Positions 43,755-52,633 of a DNA stretch of 52,633 nt are shown piece after piece; positions within the stretch are counted from its first letter, which is position 1; the number at the start of each line of letters is the position of its first letter. The notes beneath the pieces are model-generated. The model was given only the letters and a program-made list of their open reading frames with translations. It was not told the origin of the DNA and did not search any database. Position numbers and translations under genes: made by a program. Location: NCBI RefSeq assembly GCF_015207285.1, contig NZ_JADEXD010000020.1, positions 1 to 52,633 on the forward strand. The letters are read 5' to 3'. This DNA comes from Tychonema sp. LEGE 07203. GTDB taxonomy: Bacteria; Cyanobacteriota; Cyanobacteriia; Cyanobacteriales; Microcoleaceae.

Positions 43755-46580
43755 ATGTCTTCTTTAAATTCTCCCTCTTCTTGGCACACCGTAGCAATTG
43801 ACAAAACCCTCCAGCAGCTAAACAGTAACAAAGACGCTGGCTTGAGCAGCCAACAGGTGTCAGAACGCTTGCAGCAATACGGCCCCAACGAACTCGAAGA
43901 AACAGGAGGCCGCAGTCCGTGGTCGATTTTTGTCGATCAGTTCACCAACATCATGTTGATAATGCTGATGGGTGTGGCCGTGGTTTCTGGATTCTTAGAC
44001 ATCAAGTCGGATAATTTTCCCAAAGATGCGATCGCCATTTTTGCGATCGTCATACTCAACGGCATTCTCGGCTATTTCCAAGAACAAAGTGCTGAAAAAG
44101 CCCTCGCAGCCCTCAAAAACCTCGCTTCCCCCCTAGTCAGAGTCCTGCGAAACGGCAAAACTTTGGAAATAGCAGCCAAAGAACTCGTACCCGGAGACGT
44201 GATGCTGTTGGAGGCTGGGGTAAAAATAGCAGCAGATGGCAGATTGATCGAAGCATCAAATCTGCAAGTCAGAGAATCTGCTTTGACGGGAGAAGCTCTA
44301 GCAGTTACCAAGCAAGCTGAGCTAGAACTTCCCGAAGACGCTTCCTTGGGCGATCGGCTAAACCTAATTTTTCAGGGAACAGAAGTGGTTCAGGGGCGCG
44401 CCAAGGCGATCGTCACCAACACCGGAATGCAGACTGAACTGGGCAAAATTGCCGCCATGCTTCAGTCAGTAGAAAGCGAACCGACTCCCCTGCAACAGCG
44501 GATGGGACAGTTGGGAAATGTTCTAGTCTCCGGTGCCCTAAGCTTAGTGGCAATTGTCGTCATCGGCGGCATGATTACCTTCAACAACGGCGGCATCGGT
44601 TTCGATACCAGCAGATTTGAAGAGTTGTTAGAAGTTTCTCTCAGCATGGCTGTGGCTGTAGTTCCCGAAGGACTCGCAGCAGTTGTAACAGTTACTTTGG
44701 CGCTCGGAACTAGGCGGATGGTGAAGCGAAACGCCCTGATTCGCAAACTTCCTGCTGTAGAAACTTTGGGTTCAGTGACTACTATTTGTTCCGACAAAAC
44801 AGGTACTCTGACTCAAAATAAAATGGTAGTTCAGCGAGTTTCTACGGGCGACTGTACGATCGGCGTTGGAGGCGACGGCTATGCCCCGATCGGAGATTTT
44901 ACCGATCGCCATACCTCGACCCAAATTAATAATTTAGAAGAATATCCAGAACTCGAATCTTTATTAATTGCCTGTGCCGTTTGCAACGACGCAGTATTGC
45001 AGCACGAAGAGCAAGAATGGAAGATTTTGGGCGACCCCACAGAAGGATCTCTGCTGTCTTTAGCGGCAAAAGCAGGCATTTATAAGGAAAAACAGTGTCA
45101 ATTGCTGCAGCGCACGGCGGAATTTCCTTTTTCTTCCGAACGCAAGCGGATGAGCGTGATTTGCCAAGTGCCGGGCCGATCGGGACATTCAGGATTTCCA
45201 GCAGAAAACGGACAGCAGCAGAATTATTTGATGTTTACCAAAGGTTCTCCAGAGTTGACTTTGGAGCGCTGTAAAGGCATCATAATCGGCGATCGAGTAC
45301 AACCTTTAAATCAGGAAATACGCGATCGCATCCTCGCCGAAAACAACAACATGGCAAGCGAGGGTTTGCGAGTCCTCGGATTTGCCTACAAAATTTGGGA
45401 AAATCTGCCGCCCGAAGATTCTGACGAAACCAGCGAACAAGACATGATTTGGCTGGGACTCGTCAGTATGCTAGATGCCCCGCGCCCGGAAGTGCGCTCC
45501 GCTGTGGCGAAGTGCCGCGATGCAGGGATTCGGGTGGTGATGATTACAGGAGACCACCAGTTGACAGCAAAGGCAATTGCTAGTGATTTAGGTATTGCAC
45601 AAAGGGGCGATCGAGTTCTCACCGGTCAAGAATTAGAAAAACTCAGCCAAGAACAACTCAAACAGCAAGTCGAACACGTTAGCGTTTACGCCCGCGTTTC
45701 CCCCGAACACAAATTGCGTATCGTTCAAGCTTTGCAAAGTTGGGGCAAATTTGTTGCCATGACAGGCGACGGCGTTAACGACGCCCCCGCATTGAAACAA
45801 GCCGATATCGGCATCGCAATGGGAATTACCGGCACCGATGTCAGCAAAGAAGCTAGCGATATGGTGCTCCTAGACGACAACTTCGCAACAATTGTCGCCG
45901 CCGCTGAAGAAGGGCGAGTTGTTTATACCAACATTCGCCGCTTTATCAAGTACATTTTGGGCAGCAACATCGGCGAAGTTTTGACAATTGCGGCCGCACC
46001 ATTAATTGGTTTGGGAGGAGTGCCGCTGACTCCGCTGCAAATTTTGTGGATGAACTTAGTCACAGACGGCGTTCCCGCTTTAGCTTTGGCCGTGGAACCG
46101 GCCGAACCGAACGTGATGAACAAGCCTCCTTTCAGCCCGCGAGAAAGTATTTTTGCGCGGGGTTTGGGTTCTTACATCATTCGGATCGGGATTATTTTTG
46201 CAATTTTGACGATCGCCATGATGAAATGGGCTTATGACTATACTCACGCTCCAGGACACGGCAATCCAGAGGCTTGGAAAACAATGGTATTTACAACTCT
46301 TTGTTTGGCACAAATGGGTCACGCGATCGCCATTCGCTCTAACACTCGGCTAACTATCGAGTTAAATCCCTTCACTAATCTTTTTGTTTGGGGAGCTGTA
46401 ATTGTTACTACTTCTTTGCAGTTAATGCTGATTTACTTTCCGCCCCTGAGAGCATTTTTCGGCACTCACTATTTGTCGCCCTTTGAATTGATGGTTTGCT
46501 TCGGTTTCAGCGCCCTAATGTTTGTCTGGATTGAAATGGAAAAACTGTTCGTGCGCTTGTACAACAAAACTCGTAAATAG
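43755..46580 (+). CDS. pacL: P-type Ca2+-transporting ATPase
   Basis: The 941-residue protein has the phosphorylation motif DKTGT with Asp347, the TGES-like TGEA actuator motif, and the hinge [10 protein letters not shown]. Calcium-site residues are those of type IIA pumps: VVPEGLAA in the fourth membrane segment, SNIGEV in the fifth and [13 protein letters not shown] in the sixth. It exports Ca2+ across the plasma membrane, or possibly into the thylakoid lumen. No strong ribosome binding site precedes the ATG. A repeat element starts 4 bases after the stop. Confidence 0.93.
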   Translation: MSSLNSPSSWHTVAIDKTLQQLNSNKDAGLSSQQVSERLQQYGPNELEETGGRSPWSIFVDQFTNIMLIMLMGVAVVSGFLDIKSDNFPKDAIAIFAIVILNGILGYFQEQSAEKALAALKNLASPLVRVLRNGKTLEIAAKELVPGDVMLLEAGVKIAADGRLIEASNLQVRESALTGEALAVTKQAELELPEDASLGDRLNLIFQGTEVVQGRAKAIVTNTGMQTELGKIAAMLQSVESEPTPLQQRMGQLGNVLVSGALSLVAIVVIGGMITFNNGGIGFDTSRFEELLEVSLSMAVAVVPEGLAAVVTVTLALGTRRMVKRNALIRKLPAVETLGSVTTICSDKTGTLTQNKMVVQRVSTGDCTIGVGGDGYAPIGDFTDRHTSTQINNLEEYPELESLLIACAVCNDAVLQHEEQEWKILGDPTEGSLLSLAAKAGIYKEKQCQLLQRTAEFPFSSERKRMSVICQVPGRSGHSGFPAENGQQQNYLMFTKGSPELTLERCKGIIIGDRVQPLNQEIRDRILAENNNMASEGLRVLGFAYKIWENLPPEDSDETSEQDMIWLGLVSMLDAPRPEVRSAVAKCRDAGIRVVMITGDHQLTAKAIASDLGIAQRGDRVLTGQELEKLSQEQLKQQVEHVSVYARVSPEHKLRIVQALQSWGKFVAMTGDGVNDAPALKQADIGIAMGITGTDVSKEASDMVLLDDNFATIVAAAEEGRVVYTNIRRFIKYILGSNIGEVLTIAAAPLIGLGGVPLTPLQILWMNLVTDGVPALALAVEPAEPNVMNKPPFSPRESIFARGLGSYIIRIGIIFAILTIAMMKWAYDYTHAPGHGNPEAWKTMVFTTLCLAQMGHAIAIRSNTRLTIELNPFTNLFVWGAVIVTTSLQLMLIYFPPLRAFFGTHYLSPFELMVCFGFSALMFVWIEMEKLFVRLYNKTRK

Positions 46581-46584
46581 TGTT

Positions 46585-46685
46585 ATATCAATTCCGGTTG
46601 CACCGTCAGGTGATTGTTGACTGTTGACTGTTGACTGTTGACTGTTGACTCGATTTTATTATTCAGAGGCAACCGGAAACGATAT
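46585..46685. repeat. Copy 4 of ATATC...GATAT element with a heptamer core
   Basis: The left end is ATATCAATTCCGGTTGC and the right end is GCAACCGGAAACGATAT, 13 of 17 bases complementary. The core at 46615-46649 is five perfect TGTTGAC units. It begins 4 bases after the Ca2+-ATPase stop codon. Confidence 0.75.
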
Positions 46686-46887
46686 TAACCGCTAACGGAT
46701 GATGGTTGATGTTTCATTGTTCGTTAGACGGCTCTAATTTCGCGCTATTCTCAACATCCGCCAGATATCCAGCAGGGGTTAAAAACCGCAGCATCAAAGC
46801 AAAAATCCTCGCTTCGCTATAAGGACTGAAACAACTATGTTTTACAAATAAAAAGAAAAATAAAGAGTTTTCTGGCAGGGTGATTAT
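46686..46887. other. Unassigned gap upstream of the recF repeat
   Basis: The 202 bases contain no gene or recognised repeat. Part of the recF promoter may lie here. Confidence 0.35.
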
Positions 46888-46992
46888 CAGCAGTCAGCAG
46901 TCAACAGTCAACAGTCAACAGTCAACAGCTAACAGTCAACAGCTAACAGTCAACAGCTAACAGTCAACAGTCAACAGCTAACAGTCAACAGT
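46888..46992. repeat. Fifteen-unit heptamer array upstream of recF
   Basis: CAGCAGT, CAACAGT, CAACAGC and TAACAGT units repeat in exact 7-base phase. Only CATTATATT separates it from the recF ATG, so recF has no Shine-Dalgarno site. Confidence 0.9.
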
Positions 46993-47001
46993 CATTATAT
47001 T

Positions 47002-48261
47002 ATGTATTTGAAAACGCTGCACCTACGGCAGTTTCGGAACTACTTCGATCAAAAGGTAGCGTTTGACGCTCCCAAAACCATTTTAGTAGGAAATAACGCT
47101 CAAGGAAAATCTAATTTATTAGAAGCGGTAGAGTTGCTTTCTACCTTAAAAAGCCACAGAGTATCGCGCGATCGCGATTTAATCCTCGACTCCCAGCCGA
47201 TCGCCCAAATTGATGCTACGCTAGAACGTCAAACCGGAGCGATCGATCTATCTTTAACACTGCGATCGGGAGCGCGCCGCAGCCTGAAGCTAAACGGCGA
47301 ACCCCTGCGCCGCCATTTAGACTTTTTGAGCGTCTTAAATGTAGTACAATTTTCCTGTTTGGATTTGGACTTAGTGCGCGGCGGGCCAGAAGGAAGGCGC
47401 AATTGGATCGATCGGCTAGTCATCCAATTAGAACCGATTTACGCTCACATTTTGCAGCAGTACAACCAAATTTTGCGCCAGCGAAACGCTCTGTTAAAAC
47501 GTTCTAAAGCAATCAGAAAAGCCGAATTTTCCGAAAGTTTTGACAAAAACCGATTTATCGGATATGAAACTCCCGAAGACCAAAATATCGCAGAATTCCC
47601 AATGCCCAATGCCCAATTCCCAATTCCCAACTCCCAATCCCCCATTCCCACTTCAGAATTAGCCTTGTGGGATGCACAGTTAGCGACAGCGGGCGCTCGC
47701 GTGATCCGCAGGCGCGATCGAATTTTGGAACGTTTGATGCCGTTAGCTCGCAATTGGCACCGTTCAATTAGCGGTTCAGCAGAAGTTTTAGATGTGAAAT
47801 ACGATGCTAATATTGAAGTAAGCTCGGAATTAATTGGTAAAGACAATCTCGAAGGAGTGCGGCAAGCATTTTTAGAAAAAATTCAAAAAAGGGCGATCGC
47901 AGAACAGTTTCAAGGAACCACATTAGTCGGGCCCCATCGCGACGACATTATATTTACAATTAACAATACCCCAGCTCGTCAATACGCATCCCAAGGCCAG
48001 CAGCGAACTCTCGTATTAGCATTAAAATTAGCCGAATTGCAGCTTATTGAAGAAGTCGTCGGCGAAGCACCTTTACTGTTGCTCGACGACGTACTTGCAG
48101 AACTCGATCTCAACCGCCAAAATCAACTTTTAGAAACAATTCAAGAACGATTTCAAACTCTGATTACTACGACTCACTTAGGCGCTTTCGACAGTCAGTG
48201 GCTGCGACAAACCCAAATTCTCTCCGTTGCTTCCGGACAAATCAATCGATTTGAGATTTGA
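47002..48261 (+). CDS. recF: DNA repair protein RecF
   Basis: The 419-residue protein has Walker [14 protein letters not shown] near residue 31, the signature [15 protein letters not shown] and Walker [13 protein letters not shown]. RecF loads RecA at single-stranded gaps. It is longer than the usual 360-390 residues. Residues 199-219 ([21 protein letters not shown]) are three heptapeptide repeats encoded by heptamer DNA (47596-47651), an in-frame insertion in a surface region. Its stop codon is also inside a GATTTGA repeat. It has no visible ribosome binding site, because a heptamer array abuts the start. Confidence 0.93.
   Translation: MYLKTLHLRQFRNYFDQKVAFDAPKTILVGNNAQGKSNLLEAVELLSTLKSHRVSRDRDLILDSQPIAQIDATLERQTGAIDLSLTLRSGARRSLKLNGEPLRRHLDFLSVLNVVQFSCLDLDLVRGGPEGRRNWIDRLVIQLEPIYAHILQQYNQILRQRNALLKRSKAIRKAEFSESFDKNRFIGYETPEDQNIAEFPMPNAQFPIPNSQSPIPTSELALWDAQLATAGARVIRRRDRILERLMPLARNWHRSISGSAEVLDVKYDANIEVSSELIGKDNLEGVRQAFLEKIQKRAIAEQFQGTTLVGPHRDDIIFTINNTPARQYASQGQQRTLVLALKLAELQLIEEVVGEAPLLLLDDVLAELDLNRQNQLLETIQERFQTLITTTHLGAFDSQWLRQTQILSVASGQINRFEI
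47596..47651. repeat. Heptamer array inside recF
   Basis: Eight 7-base units (TTCCCAA, TGCCCAA, CTCCCAA and similar) lie in the coding sequence. Three units make 21 bases, so the protein repeats every seven residues. It is in frame and the protein remains open. Confidence 0.9.
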
Positions 48262-48408
48262 GATTTGATAAATTTAGATTTAGGTTGACAAGTGTTCTGT
48301 TTTGTGGTAAAGTCCAAAACTTTTTAATAATTGAGATTATTAGCTCAATTCGAGATAGGATAAAGGTAAAATTTGATTGCCGCTTTCGCTTCCTTTTTTC
48401 TAACCCTT

Positions 48409-48807
48409 ATGAAGCATTACATTTCCCGTCTCTTAGCCCTCGTATTAGTTGTTGTCATCGGCGTAGCTGGCTGTACCAATGTTCCCGCAACTTTGAGTGG
48501 AGACTACGGCCAAGACACATTAGCATTAGTCAACAGCTTGAGAACAGCGCTGACTTTGCCAGAGGACGCGCCGGAAAAAGCAGCCGCTCAAGCCGCTGCT
48601 CGCACAAATATCAACGATTTTTTTGCTGCGTACCGTCGCGATCCCGCTCTTACCAAGCTGACATCTTTCACGACAATGCGTACCGCATTAAACTCTTTAG
48701 CAGGACATTATAATTCCTATCCAAACCGTCCCGTTCCTGAAAAGTTGAAAAAGCGTCTTGAGGTAGAATTTCAGCAGGTAGAATCTGCTCTTAATAGAGG
48801 AGCTTAA
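48409..48807 (+). CDS. psb27: Photosystem II assembly lipoprotein Psb27
   Basis: The 132-residue protein starts at 48409; a longer upstream frame lacks a signal peptide match. The signal peptide ends with the lipobox VAGC (Cys22). The mature domain has the Psb27 pattern DYGQDTLALVNSLRTALTLPED and EVEFQQVESALNR. It binds CP43 during PSII assembly and repair on the lumenal side. Confidence 0.9.
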   Translation: MKHYISRLLALVLVVVIGVAGCTNVPATLSGDYGQDTLALVNSLRTALTLPEDAPEKAAAQAAARTNINDFFAAYRRDPALTKLTSFTTMRTALNSLAGHYNSYPNRPVPEKLKKRLEVEFQQVESALNRGA

Positions 48808-49179
48808 TCTCAAAATTCGGGGAGCAAAGATAAATTTCAATAATTTATCTTTCATCCTTGATATTTGAGTGTTAACAATTTCGCTATCCTGAACTTTTGG
48901 CGATCGGTTAATCTAATCTCTGGTAATAGGTATTGGGTAATAAGTTCCGAATCGATCGCCAATTACCTTTTTCCCAATTACCCATTACCCATTCCCCCGC
49001 AGCAAAATATACATTTTCCCCCAACTAAATATCCGAAAGAGCCGGTGATTCCTTAATGCTTCACCGAGATGTGTTGCTAGGTACTCTGACAATCTCTCCA
49101 CCTTCGTTTAGAGTTTCCCAATTCCCAGTAGTTGACTGTCGATATTCTACACAGAAAGCCCTCAAGTTTTTAAGGTGGT
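48808..49179. other. Gap downstream of psb27
   Basis: These bases contain no supported gene. A run of ATTACCC/ATTCCC words lies near 48960-49000, related to the intergenic heptamers. The remaining sequence shows nothing I can name. Confidence 0.4.
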
Positions 49180-49445
49180 TTTAAACCCAGATGTTGCACC
49201 ATTCGTGTGGAAGCCTTTTACGGACGGGCTCTCCTGCCCATCCCACAAGAAATTCACTCTTTGACAAAACAGATCCTACAGCCTGTTCTTGACAATAGTG
49301 CAATATCTCAGTTGAAACTGATAGAAGAGCACCTGTGGCAAAAACCGGGTTTCTGACCGCAAAAACCGCATCACAACCTATATCTGTCGTTCAGAAACCC
49401 GGTTTTTAAGAGCTTGTTGAGAATAGTGCAACATCTGGGTTTAAA
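49180..49445. repeat. MITE-like element with perfect 20-base terminal inverted repeats
   Basis: The left arm is TTTAAACCCAGATGTTGCAC (49180-49199) and the right arm (49426-49445) is its exact reverse complement. An internal hairpin has perfect 17-base arms (49340-49356 and 49391-49407, AAACCGGGTTT core). A degraded copy of the end sequence occurs near 49298-49317. No open frame explains it. It lies 68 bases upstream of moaE. Confidence 0.8.
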
Positions 49446-49513
49446 CCCAATTTTTCGAGAACTCGCGACTTGATTTGTGTCAAGATCGAGTTCTCCTGCA
49501 ACACCTCAAAGCA

Positions 49514-50005
49514 ATGAACTCTCTTTCTGCATTTTCGATCGGCACAATACCTCAATCCCACGCATCCGACAGCTTCGCCATTACCATAGCCCCGCTGTCT
49601 GCGAGCGAAATCTACGCTTTGGCAGATGACCCGGCGAACGGAGCCGTGGTAATGATGAGCGGTACAGTCCGCAACCAAACAGACGGTCAAGCTGTAGTTT
49701 CCCTAGAATATCAAGCCTACGAACCGATGGCCGTGCGAGTATTTCAGCAAATCGCTACTGAAATCCGCCGCCAGTGGGCCGATGTCAATCGGGTTGCCAT
49801 TCACCACCGCGTCGGACGCTTGCAGGTGGGGGAAATCAGCGTACTGGTGGCTGTGGGCTGTCCGCACCGCGGGGAGGCTTTTGCAGCTTGCCAGTACGCC
49901 ATAGATACGCTCAAACACAACGTACCGATTTGGAAAAAGGAACATTGGGCTGACGGTTCTAGCAGTTGGGTTAGTATTGGAGCGTGCGAGGTGGTCGGGC
50001 ATTAG
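49514..50005 (+). CDS. moaE: Molybdopterin synthase catalytic subunit MoaE
   Basis: The 163-residue protein starts at the ATG at 49514; a GTG at 49475 in the same frame is less likely. The MoaE motifs are HHRVGRLQVGEISVLVAVGCPHRGEAF and IWKKEHWADG, whose lysines form the active site. Together with MoaD it adds sulfur to cyclic pyranopterin to make molybdopterin. No moaD is next to it. Confidence 0.95.
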   Translation: MNSLSAFSIGTIPQSHASDSFAITIAPLSASEIYALADDPANGAVVMMSGTVRNQTDGQAVVSLEYQAYEPMAVRVFQQIATEIRRQWADVNRVAIHHRVGRLQVGEISVLVAVGCPHRGEAFAACQYAIDTLKHNVPIWKKEHWADGSSSWVSIGACEVVGH

Positions 50006-50098
50006 TCAATCGATTTGAGATTTGAGATAGAAGAGGGGAACTTGTTACGCTCTCCTAACGTCAAAAATTTGTGGAATGTTCGATGAGCCAATTCCACC

Positions 50099-50758
50099 AT
50101 GAGCGACTTTATTTCCGTGTCCTGGTCTGCGGTTGTGGCGACCGTTCAAAGAGTGCAATTGCCAGCCGAAAAACTCTCTAATTATGACTTGGTGTTGCGG
50201 TGTCAGGAAGGAAATCGACCTGAGACTGCTGCCTTTTCAGAACTGTTGAAGCGGTATCAGTCCCACGTAGACAGGGTTCTCTATCACTTGGCCCCTGACT
50301 GGCAAGACCGAGCAGACTTGGCTCAGGAAGTGTGGATTCGGGTCTACCGCAATATTAACCGCTTGCAAGAGCCTGTTAAATTTCGGGGCTGGCTGAGCCG
50401 CATCGCCACTAATTTGTTTTACGACGAGTTGCGGAAGCGCAAGCGGGTGCGAACTCCGCTATCGCTGGACGTACCCCGTGCCCTGGAAGATGGGGAGGTT
50501 GATTGGGAAATTGCGGCCGACAGTCCGGGGCCTGATGAAGATTTGACGACTAGAGAATTTTACGACCAGTTGCGGGTGGCGATCGCCGATTTGCCGGAAG
50601 TATTCCGCACGACAATTGTTTTGAGAGAAATCGAAGGTTTAGCCTATGAGGAAATAGCAGAAATGACCGGAGTTTCTCTGGGAACTGTCAAGTCGAGAAT
50701 TGCTAGAGCTCGCCAAAGATTGCAGTTGGAATTGCAAAAATATCTCGACGGTAATTAG
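50099..50758 (+). CDS. sigG: ECF-type sigma factor SigG
   Basis: The 219-residue protein has region 2 (RADLAQEVWIRVYRNINRLQEPVKFRGWLSRIATNLFYDELRKRKR) and region 4 (LPEVFRTTIVLREIEGLAYEEIAEMTGVSLGTVKSRIARARQRL). It fits cyanobacterial SigG. The downstream gene, 143 bases away, is its probable anti-sigma factor. Envelope stress is the known signal for SigG in Nostoc; transfer to this species is inference. Confidence 0.9.
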   Translation: MSDFISVSWSAVVATVQRVQLPAEKLSNYDLVLRCQEGNRPETAAFSELLKRYQSHVDRVLYHLAPDWQDRADLAQEVWIRVYRNINRLQEPVKFRGWLSRIATNLFYDELRKRKRVRTPLSLDVPRALEDGEVDWEIAADSPGPDEDLTTREFYDQLRVAIADLPEVFRTTIVLREIEGLAYEEIAEMTGVSLGTVKSRIARARQRLQLELQKYLDGN

Positions 50759-50901
50759 CAAGAGTAATGGAAGAGGCGGTTCAAACAGATTTGGTGATGT
50801 TTGCTGTGAAATCAAAAGTTTTGTTTGAAAATATAAATAAGCAGTAAATCATTTTAAGAGCGATCGCGTGATGTCCCCAATTTGAGCAAGTGGTGTGAAA
50901 T

Positions 50902-51507
50902 ATGAATAGTAACTTTGAATCAGCTAAAAATCAGAATCAGCAAGGTATCGGGGATTCACTCGGTGAAACTCCGGCTAACAACAATTATTCCCAGGGCAAT
51001 GTAACTACTATGATGCGCGATCGCTTTGAATTGCTGAGTGCCTACCTAGACGGCGAAGTGACGGCGACAGAACGCCGAGAAGTTGAGGAATTGCTGAAAA
51101 ATGACCCCGCGACGCAGCGTTTGTACTCGCGACTTTTGAGTATGCAGCAGAGTTTTCAGGCAATGCCGGTGCCGGCTCCGGAACAATCGGCACAGGATTT
51201 GGCGGCGAAGGTTTTGCAGCGGGTGGAACGCAATTCTAGGCGAAATTTGGTTTTGGGCGGAGGGGCGATCGCAGCTTTGTTGATTGCGGCGGTGTCTGCT
51301 GTTGGTGGGGGCCGCCAATTGTTTGCTCCTCAGTTGGCGACATCGCCCCTTCCTGCTGAATCTGACGGTTTGGTTGTGGCTTTGAACGAGCCGGTAATGG
51401 AGATTGTTAATCCCAACGATTTGATGCTTGGGGTGAATGCGCCGGTGATGGATATTCCGAAAGTTGATGTAGGAAGCCCTCACAAGTCATTACCAAAGGT
51501 TCAGTAG
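50902..51507 (+). CDS. Probable anti-sigma factor partner of SigG
   Basis: The 201-residue protein has an N-terminal helix region (FELLSAYLDGEVTATERREVEELLKNDPATQRLYSRL) like anti-sigma domains but lacks the zinc-binding His-x3-Cys-x2-Cys. A hydrophobic segment at about residues 112-133 is the membrane anchor, and a Pro/Val-rich tail would be periplasmic. In Nostoc the sigG neighbour sapG has this role; the name is not assigned here. The ATG at 50902 is followed by Asn-rich sequence. Confidence 0.8.
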   Translation: MNSNFESAKNQNQQGIGDSLGETPANNNYSQGNVTTMMRDRFELLSAYLDGEVTATERREVEELLKNDPATQRLYSRLLSMQQSFQAMPVPAPEQSAQDLAAKVLQRVERNSRRNLVLGGGAIAALLIAAVSAVGGGRQLFAPQLATSPLPAESDGLVVALNEPVMEIVNPNDLMLGVNAPVMDIPKVDVGSPHKSLPKVQ

Positions 51508-52118
51508 GATTGATGTTTTGAGCAATAATGAAAGTTATTAAGCTCCCTGAAAAATGGGGGCTTTTTGCTGTTTTTCGCGGTTTTTCAAGGTGGATAAGAT
51601 CCTGTGACGCTTCCTCGGCTTTGAATGACGTATTGTGGGGCGATCGCATCTTGATATCCGAGTAGGTAGCGAGGGGAATTAGAGCGGGCGATCGCACTTG
51701 TCACCGTTAATCTGCCTGTATCTGCCTGTATCTGCGGTAAAAAAAACAGAATGTACAACCGCAGATGACAATGGATTGACGCCGATTTAGGCAGATACAG
51801 AGAAATCTGCAGTCAACAGTCAACAGTCAACCAAAATCAATATAATTCATCTGGGTTAATCTGGGTTAATCTGCCTGTATCTGCGGTAAAAAAAAACAGA
51901 ATGTATAACCGCAGATGACAATTGATTGACGCAGATTTACGCAGATACAGACAACAGATATCTGAATAATTCCGATGTTGAAAGATTTGATATTATGCTT
52001 TACTAAAGCTGTTTTGTAATTGCTCAGTAAGTGGTTGCAAATCGGGGTTTCGGTTACAGGTTCGAGCCGCCTTCGCCCGCGGCAATGGCAATTTCCTCAG
52101 CTCATCGGCATTAACGCC
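51508..52118. other. Repeat-rich 3' region between the anti-sigma gene and the GGCT-like gene
   Basis: It holds a small stem after the anti-sigma gene (AGCTCCCTGAAAAATGGGGGCT, 51540-51561), followed by a TTTTTGCTG tract that fits a terminator. Further on lie the repeats at 51706-51950, a short heptamer run (CAGTCAACAGTCAACAGTC) and a partial ATATC...GATAT end near 51954-51993. Confidence 0.5.
51706..51950. repeat. Two copies of an 85- to 95-base palindromic repeat
   Basis: Copy 1 is 51706-51800 and copy 2 is 51865-51950. Both contain CTGCCTGTATCTGCGGTAAA, ACCGCAGATGACA and GCAGATACAG. The ends are complementary (ATCTGC and GCAGAT). Related words (ATCTGCGT, ATCTGCGG) occur at 121-170 in the first gene's open frame. 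Confidence 0.8.
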
Positions 52119-52523
52119 TTATTTTGTGAAAAACCTATTTTCCCACGTCCCATCGGGCAGCCAGATGCCTCCTAGAGCACGAACGCGATCGGGTAGCATG
52201 AAGTAAGCCCAAGCCTTGCCTAGAGGTTTGAAGTGTCGATCGCAGATTTCGATTTCCTGTCGCTGATATTCGTTTTGTGTCGGTTCTCGCAGCGGATTGT
52301 AGTCTTCTAGGCGGTCTAAATCGTCCAAAATCGCCGCATTGGCGAAACAAAGGAGAAAACCGCAGACGTTGCCTTCTCCGGCCACCATCGCAGGATAGCC
52401 GACCGGCAGCGCAAAAAGTTGACCGCGGGCGATCGCCGGACAAGCATCCACAACCTTTCCCTCGCAGTAGCGCCGATAGTTGCACTCCCCCGGTTTGAGA
52501 GTACCGTAGACAAAGACTTTCAT
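52119..52523 (-). CDS. Gamma-glutamylcyclotransferase-like protein
   Basis: The 134-residue protein has the GGCT/AIG2 motif VYGTLKPGE at residues 5-13 and Glu73 in DRLEDY, the expected catalytic acid. It fits the family that cyclises gamma-glutamyl groups, but many members act on other substrates. It stands alone on the minus strand, near the window's right edge. Confidence 0.85.
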   Translation of the reverse strand: MKVFVYGTLKPGECNYRRYCEGKVVDACPAIARGQLFALPVGYPAMVAGEGNVCGFLLCFANAAILDDLDRLEDYNPLREPTQNEYQRQEIEICDRHFKPLGKAWAYFMLPDRVRALGGIWLPDGTWENRFFTK

Positions 52524-52633
52524 CGGGTAGGGCCTAACCGCTAGTTTTTGCTAACATATAGCAATCCTTGCAGGAGTCGTAAACTTTTTACCCCACCCCA
52601 ACCCTCCCCTTGCCAAGGGGAGGGAGTAAGAAA

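Overview
The window is chromosomal DNA of a filamentous, phycocyanin-containing cyanobacterium. An Oscillatoria/Microcoleus-type relative is my inference. Evidence for a cyanobacterium: a phycocyanin operon (cpcB, cpcA, two rod linkers, cpcD, cpcE, cpcF), cytochrome b6f genes petC-petA, the photosystem II lipoproteins PsbQ and Psb27, a carboxysome shell protein CcmK, the circadian protein LdpA, a Ycf45-type ATPase, and very frequent GCGATCGC (HIP1) octamers. Many intergenic regions hold 7-bp tandem repeats (STRR) and small inverted-repeat elements, which are typical of these genomes.

Layout. 1-2 kb: a beta-lactamase-like serine hydrolase (its frame is open to the window edge), a nested repeat element and tRNA-Gln. 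2-17 kb: a signalling block. A three-GAF histidine kinase and a divergent CheY-like protein flank a minus-strand chemosensory cluster in the order cheR(TPR), CheW-CheW, MCP, MCP, cheA-REC, cheB. 17.6-20.8 kb: Ycf45-type R3H ATPase and ldpA. 21-28 kb: ccmK, DUF3067 gene, petC-petA, an alpha/beta-hydrolase without the usual nucleophile, psbQ, an FAD oxidoreductase and a membrane protein. 28-35.7 kb: Nudix protein, M1 aminopeptidase, class I aldolase, an isolated cas6, a small ABM-like protein, a response regulator and a DUF2103 protein. 35.7-42.8 kb: the cpc operon on the minus strand, with a divergent LuxR-type regulator / PfpI-family pair sitting between cpcE and cpcF. 43.7-52.6 kb: Ca2+-ATPase, recF, psb27, moaE, sigG with its probable anti-sigma factor, and a gamma-glutamylcyclotransferase-like gene.

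How the genes fit together. The photosynthesis genes cover antenna (cpc), electron transfer (petCA) and PSII assembly or repair (psbQ, psb27). The chemosensory cluster has a full adaptation pair (CheR and CheB), which the best-known cyanobacterial taxis clusters lack. Its parts (CheR-TPR, CheA-REC, CheB, two CheW domains) resemble the Wsp/ACF class, but no diguanylate cyclase output gene is seen.

The most unusual signal is the behaviour of the repeats. Heptamer arrays and palindromes lie inside genes in frame (recF, the FAD oxidoreductase, probably the first gene). They abut start codons (cpcE, recF) and include stop codons (one cpcC, recF). A family of short elements with ATATC...GATAT ends lies next to the stop codons of several genes. 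Nothing was searched or computed beyond reading the sequence, so family names rest on motif recognition.
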